From contig CAIULL010000267.1 of NCBI GenBank assembly GCA_903899985.1, positions 1-39,994 on the forward strand: a stretch of DNA of 39,994 nt, read 5' to 3'. Under the pieces are notes generated by a model. It was not told the origin of the DNA and ran no database searches. It was given only the letters and a program-made list of their open reading frames with translations. Shown here in pieces: positions 25,003-33,511 of the stretch (position 1 is the first letter of the stretch; every line of letters starts with the position of its first letter). The DNA is from an uncultured Schlesneria sp. (GTDB lineage Bacteria > Planctomycetota > Planctomycetia > Planctomycetales > Planctomycetaceae). Made by a program: the position numbers and the translations under genes.

Positions 25003-25518
25003 TCAGGAAAGACCATTATCGATGGTGGTTTTTGGTTTCGCAACACGCGGTTTGGTGAGTAACAGACACGCCGAAAGCAGTGTCAGCGGGAGGATGATCA
25101 TCCAAAATGGGACTAACCAGAAAGTTCCACTAATCGTTTGGTCATCGTCTTTTTTGATGATTTCCCCCGCCTCGAATCCACAACAGCGCCATCTCCATTT
25201 GAAACGTTGGCCGTCCTCTTCATTTTCACGCGGACCTACATCATGAACCAAGTGACAATCGACGAAAACATAAGCAAATTCTTTGAATAAACCTGCTGCA
25301 TATGTCTGTTCTACGGCGTTTAACGTCATCGGACGAACAAAGTAAACCCGTTCCCAATACAGAGCATTCGGACCAGACCTGATGTCGTAGAAAGTGTCGG
25401 GGCCGATTGGAAATTGAATTTCATCCGTTCTTCGCATCCATATTGCCATGAACGCGAATGCCACGAACAGCGTCACAACGCCAATCTTTCGTCGCCACGG
25501 CTTGAAAAAGTCGCCCAT
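25003..25518 (-). CDS. Small membrane protein, MGDFFKPWRRK family, paralogue 1
   Basis: 171 residues. It begins MGDFFKPWRRKIGVVTLFVA, a membrane anchor after a basic signature, has a ~95-residue extracytoplasmic part with CHLVHD and RWRCCGFE, and ends with a second membrane segment (FWMIILPLTLLSACLLLTKP) and a RVAKPK tail. The two-helix layout and the N- and C-terminal signatures are shared with 25572-25928 and with many small proteins found only in planctomycetes, as far as I know. Function is unknown. The cysteines in the loop could form disulfides or bind metal. Confidence 0.82.
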   Translation of the reverse strand: MGDFFKPWRRKIGVVTLFVAFAFMAIWMRRTDEIQFPIGPDTFYDIRSGPNALYWERVYFVRPMTLNAVEQTYAAGLFKEFAYVFVDCHLVHDVGPRENEEDGQRFKWRWRCCGFEAGEIIKKDDDQTISGTFWLVPFWMIILPLTLLSACLLLTKPRVAKPKTTIDNGLS

Positions 25519-25571
25519 GTTTCATGGTCCTGCCTGGTACCAGTTGACCGACTATTCGGTAACTTGCCCGT

Positions 25572-25928
25572 TTAGTCAGGGATCGTAATTTCGCTCAGCG
25601 ATTTCGGCTTTGCAACTCGCGGTTTGCTCAGTAGCAGATACGCCGTGAGCAGGGTCAGAGGTGTGATGATCGACCAATGCGAAACTTCGACATCCCAGAT
25701 ACGATTGAGCTGACGCATGCCTGTCGCTTTATCAATCGCGATTTCCCCATTGAATAATTGGAATCCTCGAGAATCGAGGGTTAGAAAACACTCCGTTGTC
25801 GTTGTGTACCAAACGTCAATCGATGTTGCGTTCCCCTGACCCCATCCCCACGCCAAGAGGAACATACACGCCATCGCCAACGTGACGAATCCCGCTTTTC
25901 GTCGCCACGGTTTGAAGAAGTCGCCCAT
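25572..25928 (-). CDS. Small membrane protein, MGDFFKPWRRK family, paralogue 2
   Basis: 118 residues, same design as its downstream neighbour: MGDFFKPWRRKAGFVTLAMA, a shorter ~50-residue loop (with ECFLTLDSRGFQLFNGEIAI), then HWSIITPLTLLTAYLLLSKP and RVAKPKSL. The two genes are 53 bases apart and even share the sequence around their start codons, so they are a tandem duplication with a variable loop. The variable loop between conserved anchors is the notable property. No function is known. Confidence 0.82.
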   Translation of the reverse strand: MGDFFKPWRRKAGFVTLAMACMFLLAWGWGQGNATSIDVWYTTTTECFLTLDSRGFQLFNGEIAIDKATGMRQLNRIWDVEVSHWSIITPLTLLTAYLLLSKPRVAKPKSLSEITIPD

Positions 25929-26002
25929 GATTCATGGTCCTGATTTGGAACACGGCCGTTACACCCGATTAGTTATTGGATGGCATACTGTTGGCGGATG
26001 CT

Positions 26003-26156
26003 AGGGCAAAGGCCCGCTAACCGCCTTTGCCCGAATAATGGGTCTGACCCCCTACCTGTCGTTTTCCCAGAGAAATCTAATACCACCCATGAGGGGTCTG
26101 ACCCATTTTTCGGGCAAAGCCCCGCTAACCACCCTCGCAGGGAGGGTGGGGTTTCG
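26003..26156. repeat. Family C long composite palindrome (copy 1)
   Basis: The outer shell is GGGCAAAGGCCCGCTAACCG with TTTGCCCGAA at the left and TTCGGGCAAAGCCCCGCTAA with CCACCCTCGCAGGGAGGGTGG at the right. Inside, AATGGGTCTGACCCC (26037-26051) and GGGGTCTGACCCATT (26093-26107) bracket a 41-base centre. It ends one base before the stop of the SNF2 gene. A second long copy is at 31883-32036, with the inner core in the opposite orientation. Confidence 0.8.
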
Positions 26157-29100
26157 TTATGTCTGATGGCCGCCCAGCTTGATCAGATCGACCAGTTCGG
26201 CTGTCGACAACTTGGCGGCGGCGTCGGTTCCTTCCAGGATTCCGGCAACCAAACCTCGCTTGTCGGCGTGTAGCTTAAGGATCTGTTCTTCGATCGTGTC
26301 TTTGGCGACCAGTCGATAGACCGTGACGGGTCGAGTCTGGCCGATCCGGTGGGCGCGGTCGGTGGCCTGATCTTCGACGGCCGGGTTCCACCAGGGGTCG
26401 AGATGCACGACGTAGTCGGCCCCGGTGAGATTCAGGCCGGTTCCGCCTGCTTTGAGGGAGATCAGAAACAGATCACCTTCACCACGTTGAAAGGCATCGA
26501 CGGCCTCTTGTCGCTTCTTCACCGGTGTTCCGCCGTCGAGGTATTGATACGTGATCTTCCGTTTGTCGAGTGCTTCGCGGACCAATGCCAGGTGCTGAGT
26601 GAACTGGCTGAAGACGAGCGCACGGTGACGTCCTTCTCGTAGCTCGTCGATCGTTTCGAGGAACAGATCGAGCTTGGCTGACGAGAGTTTCCATTCCTTA
26701 TCAACCAGTCGTGGATGGCAGGCGAGTTGCCGCAGTTTGGTTAATGCGGCCAGAACCTGGAATCGCTGATCCTTATCCGTCCCATCGATCATGTCCGTCA
26801 GGTTTGTAACGGCCCACAGTCGAGCGTCTTCGTAGACGCGACGCTCTTCTTTGGACAGCTCTGCTGTGAGTTGGATTTCGGTCCGAGCAGGAAGCTCGGT
26901 CAGAACTTCACTCTTGGTACGGCGCAGAATGAACGGTCGGATGACCCGCGACAACGCTTGTTTACGGACGACATCCTTTCCTTTCTCGATCGGGTCGGCG
27001 AAGACTTCTCGAAACCGTTCCCAACTGCCGAACAGCCCCGGAGCAACCCCGCGGAAAAGGCTCCAAAGATCGCCGAGGTGATTTTCCGCCGGGGTTCCCG
27101 TCAGCGCCAGTCGCCAGTCGGCTTCGATCTCGCGAACGGCTTGCGAGGTCTTGGTCTGACTGTTCTTGATCGCCTGGGCTTCATCCAGAACCAGTGTTCC
27201 CCATTTGATGCCGCTCAATTCGGCCGCATGCTGCTGCAACAGGTGATAACTGGTAATCAGCAGATCTCCGTTCCCGAGTGTCTTCAGGAATTCCACTCGG
27301 TCGGTATCCCGATAAAGGATCGGGCGCAGCGTCGGTGCGAACCGTTCCACTTCGCGCATCCAGTTGAAGCCGACGGAGACCGGGGCGACGATCAATGTCG
27401 GACCAATCTCACGTCGATCCAAAAGGACGGCAATGGCCTGCACGGTCTTGCCCAGACCCATGTCGTCGGCAAGACAACCACCCACGCCCCATTCGGCAAG
27501 CCGCCTTAACCACTTATAGCCGTCCACCTGATAATCTCGCAGGTCGGCGGTCAGCGTCGATGGGACAACCGGATCAAGATCGGTCGCCAGTTGCAACCGC
27601 TTCAGAGATTGCTTCCATTTCTTGCTCGCCTTCAGTGTCACTTCATCTTTGAAGAGATCAGCCAGCACCGGAGCCGCAGTCGCGTTGAATTCCAGCTTTC
27701 CCCGGTTGGAATGGATCATATCGGTCACGCTGGCCAGACGATTGCGGAACTCTTGCGAGATCGCCGCGAACTGTCCTTTGCCAAGATCAAGATATCGACG
27801 TCCACCCTTGATCGCCGTCAGTAATGTCGTCAGTGGAAAGCTCTGCCCGCCGATTTCGATCGTACCCGTCAGGCCGAACCAATCGTGTTGATCTTTGACT
27901 TCGACTCGCAGCCCCGCAGGCGAGACTTCGCCCAGCACCTGCATTTTGCGGGCTTCTTTGGCTTCGGGCCACAGCACCACAGGATCGTTCTCGGGTCGAG
28001 CCCTGAGCACATCAAGCATATCCAAGACATCATCGTCGGAGGGCATCGACCATTTGAATGGTTCCACGGTCTGAAATCGTTGTAGAAACAATTCTTTCGC
28101 CAGCGAGTCCGCTCTCTGCCGTTCATCGAAGTGGTCTCGGCTGACTTGAACACGAGCCTGGTCGATCTGGCCAGTAATCTCTGTGGGACCTTCGCCCGGC
28201 AGGTAATAAGCTCCATTTGGAGCGGGTCGGACCTGGATTTGGATCGTGGCCCCGGCGGGTTCGATCGGTGTCAGCCGAGCGACTAACCGTTGTTCCGCTG
28301 GGACAAATTCGCCTTTGAGTGACCCGGGTAGCCCGACAGGCAACTTCGCCTCAAGGGCAGGTAGCCGCTTTAGAAATTCCGCTTGGACTTCCGGAGGAAT
28401 CGTTGGAACCTCTTCCAGCAAACTCATTGCCATTCGCCACAATTCATAGCTCGCACGGACGACGAAGATCTTGCCTTGATCGATATCACAGGCGAATCCA
28501 CACTCACTATCCCCTGATGAAAACTCAGTGAAGTCTGCCAGACTACGACCGTCAATCGCTGGAACAAGTTTCCAATCCTTGTCGGATTCTTCGAGTAATA
28601 ATCCCAGCTGGCCGCGCACGACGTTCATTGGATCGGCATCGAAATACACGTACGGGTGACCGATCAGCTTTTCCAGAATCGCTCCGATCTGATTCGTCGT
28701 TGGACCACCGTAGTAACGGAGTTTGTCACTCATCGCACGAAGAACTTCGTGGTCCTGAGGAAGGAATTGCACGTGGGATTGCGAACGAACGCGATCCCAG
28801 CCAATCATGCGACCCTTGTTCCATCCCCCCTTTTTGCCAGGAGTCTGGTCGACCGGATCGAGCTTGAAGTTCGTCGCCCCGTAGATCGTCAAGCGCCAGG
28901 CGAGTCGCGACTTGGCTGGTCCGTCTTCCGGCTCGTCCGGTATCGATTTCTGATTGATAAATTGATCGAGCGTTCTAAGAGCGATCGTCCACGACGGTTC
29001 GGGTTCTCCAAGAACCGCAGTCACCATTTTCGAATCCGATTTTGTGAACTCACGATGCAGGACCGTCAGTGCGGCGAACGTATGCGGGCAATGGAACCGT

Positions 29101-29414
29101 GATCCGGAATGTGGACACGAGCAGCTGGCATGAAAGTGAAGACTCGTTTCGAAGGGCCGCTCGAAGACGATCGATGCGATCTGTGACGTGCCATCACTAC
29201 TGTTGAAATAGAAGAGTATGGTCGATGTGCCGATCTCGAAATTCGCTTTCGTGATCTGACCAATACAGTTATTTCCTTTGAAAATAAGATCGTGACGATG
29301 GATTCTGATCTGTTCGGCGATCCGACTCAGCCAAATTTTGCGAGCGTGTTCCCTGCTGAGCTTCGTATTCCTCGACATTGGTGACACTTGTCCGATTCCA
29401 TTCGATGGGAACAT
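26157..29414 (-). CDS. SWIM-domain SNF2-family helicase
   Basis: About 1085 residues. A SWIM zinc finger near 100-113 (CSCPHSGSRFHCPH) is followed by a long variable region, then the SNF2 ATPase: LADDMGLGKTVQAIAVL (Walker A, ~650), VLDEAQAIKN (DEAQ box, ~748), LTGTPAENHLGDLWSLF, and a helicase C lobe with VFSQFTQHLALV, LISLKAGGTGLNLT and TDRAHRIGQTRPV. This is the bacterial RapA/HepA-like SNF2 class. They translocate on double-stranded DNA and remodel protein-DNA complexes, often in transcription or repair. GGAG lies nine bases upstream of the ATG at 29414, with an in-frame ATG at 29420 just before. It is the only large gene between the membrane pair and bioB. Confidence 0.94.
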   Translation of the reverse strand: MFPSNGIGQVSPMSRNTKLSREHARKIWLSRIAEQIRIHRHDLIFKGNNCIGQITKANFEIGTSTILFYFNSSDGTSQIASIVFERPFETSLHFHASCSCPHSGSRFHCPHTFAALTVLHREFTKSDSKMVTAVLGEPEPSWTIALRTLDQFINQKSIPDEPEDGPAKSRLAWRLTIYGATNFKLDPVDQTPGKKGGWNKGRMIGWDRVRSQSHVQFLPQDHEVLRAMSDKLRYYGGPTTNQIGAILEKLIGHPYVYFDADPMNVVRGQLGLLLEESDKDWKLVPAIDGRSLADFTEFSSGDSECGFACDIDQGKIFVVRASYELWRMAMSLLEEVPTIPPEVQAEFLKRLPALEAKLPVGLPGSLKGEFVPAEQRLVARLTPIEPAGATIQIQVRPAPNGAYYLPGEGPTEITGQIDQARVQVSRDHFDERQRADSLAKELFLQRFQTVEPFKWSMPSDDDVLDMLDVLRARPENDPVVLWPEAKEARKMQVLGEVSPAGLRVEVKDQHDWFGLTGTIEIGGQSFPLTTLLTAIKGGRRYLDLGKGQFAAISQEFRNRLASVTDMIHSNRGKLEFNATAAPVLADLFKDEVTLKASKKWKQSLKRLQLATDLDPVVPSTLTADLRDYQVDGYKWLRRLAEWGVGGCLADDMGLGKTVQAIAVLLDRREIGPTLIVAPVSVGFNWMREVERFAPTLRPILYRDTDRVEFLKTLGNGDLLITSYHLLQQHAAELSGIKWGTLVLDEAQAIKNSQTKTSQAVREIEADWRLALTGTPAENHLGDLWSLFRGVAPGLFGSWERFREVFADPIEKGKDVVRKQALSRVIRPFILRRTKSEVLTELPARTEIQLTAELSKEERRVYEDARLWAVTNLTDMIDGTDKDQRFQVLAALTKLRQLACHPRLVDKEWKLSSAKLDLFLETIDELREGRHRALVFSQFTQHLALVREALDKRKITYQYLDGGTPVKKRQEAVDAFQRGEGDLFLISLKAGGTGLNLTGADYVVHLDPWWNPAVEDQATDRAHRIGQTRPVTVYRLVAKDTIEEQILKLHADKRGLVAGILEGTDAAAKLSTAELVDLIKLGGHQT

Positions 29415-29557
29415 TGGCATCGTCTCCTATGATCCTTGCTTCGATTTGACTGACGTTGCAGTGCGAAAATCCCGTGAAAAATCACAGTCAATCACATCCG
29501 CTGTGGAAATTCCAGTTTATCCGAGTTTAATGAATTGGGAGATTGACCAACGTGTCA

Positions 29558-30643
29558 TCAACCGTGACACGAGATCGGTTCACCTTTTTCGCAGCAGGTT
29601 TCAGTTTGGGATTGGGTCTGAGTTGCTTTCCAAGCCTGGTAGGCTTCGTGGTCGCCAATCACGATCTCGAAACCGAGGTCCGCGACCATTTTAAAATCGT
29701 CCTCGGCGGGTTGACCTTTTGTGGTCAGGTAATCACTGACGAACATCGAATTCGCAGCGTAGAGACTCATCGCCTGCATCGACCGAAGGTTGACTTCTCG
29801 GCCTCCTGAGACTCGCAGTTCCACCGACGGATTCGCCAGCCGGAACATGCACAGGGTCTTCAAACAATACCGAGGATTGAGGTCCCACTTGCGTTCCAGT
29901 GGAGTTCCATCGATCGAATGCAGGAAGTTAACTGGAGTCGAATGGACACCCAGCGTCCGCAATTCAAACGCGACGTCGACGAGATCCTGATCGGTTTCAC
30001 CCATCCCCACAATCAGTCCGCTGCACAGTTCCATCCCGGCGTTTCGAACCGCTTGCAACGTCTGCAGCCGGTCGTCATAGCTGTGGGTCGAAACAACCTT
30101 GTCGTGGAATGTTCGGCTGGTATTCAAATTGTGATTGATCCGGTCGACCCCTGCCGCTTTCAAGGTCTCGGCCTGTTCAGGCTTGAGAAGACCCAGGCAG
30201 CAGCAGATATGCAGCCCGTATTTGTCTTTGATTTTGGTCACGGTGCTTGCGATATGGTCGACTTCGCGGTTACTGGGACCACGTCCTGATGCCACGATGC
30301 AGTATGTTCGAGCCTGCGAGGCGACCGCTCGCTCGGCCCCTTCCATCAGCTTGGCTTCGTTCAGCATGGCGTATCGAGGAATCTCGGCTTCCGACACGAT
30401 CGATTGCGAGCAATAACCGCAGTCTTCAGGGCAGAGACCACTTTTGGCATTCTTAAGGAAGTAAAGATGGACTTGCTTACCAAAATGTTTCCGACGGACG
30501 CGATATGTCGCTGCCAGCAGATCTAAAAGATCATCGTCGTCCGATTGAAGGATGCTCAGTCCCTCTTCGGCAGTCAACTGATGCCCGTCTAGAACTCGGG
30601 AGGCCAGGTCATTCCAGCGGTCTGCAGCCAGCATGCAATCCAT
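29558..30643 (-). CDS. bioB: Biotin synthase
   Basis: Radical SAM enzyme that inserts sulfur into dethiobiotin, the last step of biotin synthesis. 361 residues, slightly longer than E. coli BioB (346). The 4Fe-4S motif is GLCPEDCGYCSQS (C71, C75, C78). The family motifs ICCCLGLL, DRINHNLNTS and LRVSGGREVNLR (Arg for the 2Fe-2S cluster) are all present. The tail after AYQAWKATQ is polar and ends ETCCEKGEPISCHG, with three cysteines that are not part of the usual core. No other biotin gene is adjacent; the SNF2 gene lies downstream and a repeat-rich stretch upstream. Confidence 0.96.
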   Translation of the reverse strand: MDCMLAADRWNDLASRVLDGHQLTAEEGLSILQSDDDDLLDLLAATYRVRRKHFGKQVHLYFLKNAKSGLCPEDCGYCSQSIVSEAEIPRYAMLNEAKLMEGAERAVASQARTYCIVASGRGPSNREVDHIASTVTKIKDKYGLHICCCLGLLKPEQAETLKAAGVDRINHNLNTSRTFHDKVVSTHSYDDRLQTLQAVRNAGMELCSGLIVGMGETDQDLVDVAFELRTLGVHSTPVNFLHSIDGTPLERKWDLNPRYCLKTLCMFRLANPSVELRVSGGREVNLRSMQAMSLYAANSMFVSDYLTTKGQPAEDDFKMVADLGFEIVIGDHEAYQAWKATQTQSQTETCCEKGEPISCHG

Positions 30644-30776
30644 CGACGAAAATCCTTCGATTCAAAAACGCATAGTTCGGGTATTACGTGAACCCCTGAT
30701 TCTAATCGCGAAACGGCCTCTGACGACAGGCAACCGCAATTTTTCCTGACCAAACCAAGTGGGATGCTTTCAAAGA

Positions 30777-30875
30777 GGGGGTCGGGTGTTCAAATTTCAA
30801 AATTAGCCGGGAAAACGTCATGTGATTGATCACAGGGACCCGTCGGCCAATTTTGAAATTTGAACACCCGACCCC
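30777..30875. repeat. Family B palindromic element, long-loop form
   Basis: The left arm GGGGTCGGGTGTTCAAATTT (from 30777) pairs with the right arm ending at 30875, around ~43 bases. The right arm also begins the tandem repeat that follows. It sits ~135 bases upstream of the bioB start, where the bioB promoter should lie. Confidence 0.78.
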
Positions 30876-31100
30876 CTCTTTTCTCCCAATCAACGCGCAA
30901 TCGATAAACCTATTCTAAACCCTTCGCCCGACGCGCAATAACCGGCTGTGCCGGGCCAATTTTTGAAATTTGAACACCCGACCCCCTCTTTGCTCCCGAT
31001 CAACGCGCAATCGATAATCCTATTCTAAACCCTTCGCCCGACGCGCACTAACCGGCTGTGCCGGGCCAATTTTGAAATTTGAACGCCCGACCACCTCTTG
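30845..31100. repeat. 2.3 tandem copies of a ~110-bp unit
   Basis: Units at 30845-30953 and 30954-31063 are nearly identical, and a partial third runs to ~31100. Each starts GGCCAATTTTGAAATTTGAA, runs through CACCCGACCCCCTCTT (the family B right arm), then CAACGCGCAATCGATAA, CTATTCTAAACCCTTCGCCC and ACCGGCTGTGCCGGGCC, the last a hairpin. Units one and two differ at about eight positions, so the amplification is fairly recent. Confidence 0.85.
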
Positions 31101-31194
31101 GTCACGCCGCGACTGGAATACCGAAAAAAGTTGAAGAAAAGACCTGCGCACATCGAGAAGCCGAACGACTCACGTACGGTTCCGCTGCTTCACA

Positions 31195-31497
31195 TCATTT
31201 CGTTCTACCGAATGGCAGATAGTAGATATGATTTATCCATTCTTCAGGTTCCGAGGATTCAGCCACAAGCATGATGTCATCAATACAGACACCGATCGGT
31301 GCCAGGTCGTCGACAATCAATACGCCAGAAATGGAAAGCCCTTCGGCCAATCGCGTCCGAACATGCGACGGCATCGTTCGCCCAATTCAAGATCACACTA
31401 TCGGTAGCACCAGAATGTCAAATGTCGTGCACGCGAATGATGTTGTGACCGATTTCGAGCAGTGGCGGACGTTCAGCGTGAATTATCAGGGACATTT
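31195..31497 (-). pseudogene. Decayed DUF5615 PIN-like toxin gene
   Basis: On the minus strand one frame reads LEIGHNIIRVHDI, a stop codon, then SGATDSVILNWAN. A second frame then reads MPSHVRTRLAEGLSISGVLI, VDDLAPIGVCIDDIMLVAES and WINHIYYLPF to a stop at 31195. Together these follow the DUF5615 (PIN-like) pattern of IVRVQDVGLSGADD, a THD core, MPGV, RVPIG.AIEDILL and a C-terminal YLPL. The N-terminal ~20 residues and the central TH(D) segment are missing, and there is an internal stop and a frameshift, so it cannot make the toxin. No DUF433-type antitoxin is visible upstream. Confidence 0.6.
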
Positions 31498-31882
31498 GAG
31501 GTTTTCTGAAAATTGAAGCAAAACCGAATGATAACATCACATCCGCAGCCCGCATCATTTGGCAAATTGAAACCAATCTCTGTGATTCGATTCCAAAACA
31601 TGCGGGTGAATCCGGTCTGATTATACAATTCAATTCCGTCGTACCCCAATTTGAGCAGTTGGTAGTAACGAAAGTGGATGGGGGGGCGCAGTCGCGTCCC
31701 GATTTGAATACGGTCCCAATCAAAAGTGAGAGGGCGACCTGTTTTTCTTGCTCACGCTTCGACTGAAACTCGGGGAAGAAATTGAAGAGGAGACCTTCGG
31801 TCGTGACGAGTACAGGGACGGGAGATCTTCTCACAACGAGCGAGGCCCTTCATTCACTGACAAATCGTCATGCGAATTCCAG
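31498..31882. other. Gene-free stretch
   Basis: No credible gene, RNA or promoter was found here. A frame on the minus strand is open for 138 codons but is low-complexity in character and extends into the decayed DUF5615 sequence. Confidence 0.5.
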
Positions 31883-32036
31883 GGGCAAAGGCCCGTTAAC
31901 CCGCTTTGCCCGAAAAATGGGTCAGACCCCACATGGTTGGTGATAGGTTTCTCTGGGCAAACGACAGGTAGGGGGTCAGACCCATTTTTCCGGCAAAGCC
32001 CCGTTAACCACCTCCGCAGGGGAGGTTGGGGTTCGC
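31883..32036. repeat. Family C long composite palindrome (copy 2)
   Basis: The shell is GGGCAAAGGCCCGTTAACCC with TTTGCCCGAA at the left and CGGCAAAGCCCCGTTAACCA with CCTCCGCAGGGGAGGTTGGGG at the right. The inner core AATGGGTCAGACCCC (31916-31930) to GGGGTCAGACCCATT (31972-31986) matches copy 1 (26003-26156) only when reversed: both contain TTTCTCTGGG and ACGACAGGTAGGGGGTC, but on opposite strands relative to the shell. Confidence 0.8.
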
Positions 32037-32153
32037 TTTCGATCGCAACTCTTTGCGAGGCTCCTGCCGGTGTCCGCAACGAACCGAACGCGAGAAACAC
32101 GAAATCCGCTTCTCACTTGTGAGAGATCCCCTTTTTCAGTGGTTTAGCGTCGC

Positions 32154-32181
32154 TTGCGTTGATGGTGTGGCGGCCTATAAT
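32154..32181 (+). promoter_or_regulatory. Promoter of the nuo cluster
   Basis: TTGCGT (32154-32159), 16 bases, then TATAAT (32176-32181). The -10 box is perfect. Transcription from about 32188 would leave a ~92-base untranslated leader before nuoI. Confidence 0.65.
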
Positions 32182-32279
32182 CCATCAGTCTAAATCGCGG
32201 TGGAGCCTTGCGCTGTGCTCTGGCTTCGCGGCTTACGCGATAGCGAGCGTCTTGGACAGCGATATCCAGCGAGACCCCT

Positions 32280-32849
32280 ATGCAGGCGTTTTTGAATTTC
32301 CGCGACTGGTGCCGCAACGTATACGTTGCTGTTTCGACCTTGCTGCAAGGCATGTGGGTCACGATGCGGACCATGATCTGGACGTACCGCCGTAAGACAT
32401 TTACGGAAGTGTACGAATATCCCGAAGTTCCAGTTCCGGTCAAAGCCCGCTACCGGGGCTTCCACCGATTCGATCTGACAACCTGCATCGGCTGCGAAAA
32501 ATGTGCGGTCGCCTGCCCGGTTGACTGTATTTATATCGAAAAAGAAAAAAGCCCGGTTGGCAAAGGCTTTCGCGTCAATGGCTTTACGATCGATTATACC
32601 AAGTGCATGTTCTGTGCTTTGTGTGTCGAACCATGCCCTGTTGACTGTATTTTCATGGGTTCAAACCACGATCTCAGTTGTTACAGTCGCGATGGATGTA
32701 TCGTCGACTATGCCAAATTGCCGTTGGAAGTGAGTTGGGGTCAGGCGACACTGAATCCGACTGCTGTTGCCGAATCGAAGGTGTTGTACGAACCAGTCTG
32801 GGTGAAGGGTGAGACAAGCCCGTTCCAGTTTACCGAAACCAAAGAATAA
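32280..32849 (+). CDS. nuoI: NADH-quinone oxidoreductase subunit I
   Basis: Carries the two 4Fe-4S clusters (N6a, N6b) that pass electrons along the peripheral arm of complex I. 189 residues. The ferredoxin motifs are [15 protein letters not shown] and [15 protein letters not shown], each a CX2CX2CX3CP pattern. The N-terminal amphipathic region ([20 protein letters not shown]) attaches it to the membrane side. It is the first gene of a cluster that continues with DUF2203, nuoA, nuoC and nuoD, an order unlike the usual nuoA-N operon, where nuoI follows nuoH. Confidence 0.95.
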   Translation: MQAFLNFRDWCRNVYVAVSTLLQGMWVTMRTMIWTYRRKTFTEVYEYPEVPVPVKARYRGFHRFDLTTCIGCEKCAVACPVDCIYIEKEKSPVGKGFRVNGFTIDYTKCMFCALCVEPCPVDCIFMGSNHDLSCYSRDGCIVDYAKLPLEVSWGQATLNPTAVAESKVLYEPVWVKGETSPFQFTETKE

Positions 32850-33021
32850 TTGATGATGCCGGTGACTGTCGCTTCGACGAACGACCGTCACAATCCTGCC
32901 GTATTGAGAATGATAGTGAAGTGGGCCGTTGTGAAACCGAATTTAGGTCTGACCTCAAGTTGTTGTGCGACATGGGCTTAACAACGTAAGTCTCAGATCC
33001 TTTCCACGAAATCCTGCTACT

Positions 33022-33073
33022 GCGGAGCGGTAGCTCAATCAGGGAGTTTCGATGAGTGCCAAGCTGGCTCCGC
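33022..33073 (+). promoter_or_regulatory. tRNA-like hairpin around the DUF2203 start
   Basis: GCGGAGC (33022-33028) pairs with GCTCCGC (33067-33073), enclosing the ribosome binding site AGGGAG and the start codon at 33052. The left side reads GGAGCGGTAGCTCAATCAGG, much like the acceptor 5' strand and D-arm of a tRNA, but no anticodon or T-arm follows. It may control translation of this gene or be a truncated tRNA relic. Confidence 0.35.
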
Positions 33074-33504
33074 GTCAGTACTTTTCGGTTGCCTCGGCAA
33101 ATCAGACTTTGCCGTTAGTCCGGGCGATCGTCAGTGATATTGTCGAGTTATTTCCCGAAGTCCGTGATCGTGAAGAGCGTCTCTCGCGAATCACTCGCGG
33201 TCGCTCCAAAGACGCACGAACCGACGATCCGTACAGTGAAGAGGTCGAACAAGTTCGGCACGATCTTGAACGGGATGTCGAACGTCTGCAGGGCTACGTC
33301 GACGAATTGCTCGAGTTAGGTGTCGAATTTAAAGATCCGGTGCTGGGTTTGGTCGACTTTCCTGCCAAGCGAAACGGTAAAGAAGTCTGCCTCTGCTGGA
33401 AACTCGGTGAGCCCTCTGTCGATTTCTGGCATACGGTTGAAGCCGGGTTTCAAGGTCGAGAGAAGTTGAACGAAGGCGATACCGACGCCAATCCGAAGGA
33501 ATAA
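33052..33504 (+). CDS. DUF2203 protein
   Basis: 150 residues, soluble. It matches the DUF2203 pattern: YFSVASANQTLPLVRAIVSD at the N-terminus, a long charged coiled-coil-like helix (SEEVEQVRHDLERDVERLQG), and the signature KDPVLGLVDFPAKRNGKEVC then LCWKLGEPSVDFWHTVEAGF. Function is unknown. Its place inside a nuo cluster, between nuoI and nuoA, may point to complex I assembly or only to shared transcription. The ATG at 33052 has AGGGAG upstream and lies in a possible hairpin. Confidence 0.9.
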   Translation: MSAKLAPRQYFSVASANQTLPLVRAIVSDIVELFPEVRDREERLSRITRGRSKDARTDDPYSEEVEQVRHDLERDVERLQGYVDELLELGVEFKDPVLGLVDFPAKRNGKEVCLCWKLGEPSVDFWHTVEAGFQGREKLNEGDTDANPKE

Positions 33505-33511
33505 ATCAGCC

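Noticed and set aside
30845-31100. CRISPR array
   Set aside because: Units are ~110 bp and nearly identical throughout, without short repeats alternating with unique spacers; no cas genes are near.
31271-31516. 81-codon plus-strand frame
   Set aside because: It is the antisense of the decayed DUF5615 sequence, whose protein-like frames are on the minus strand.
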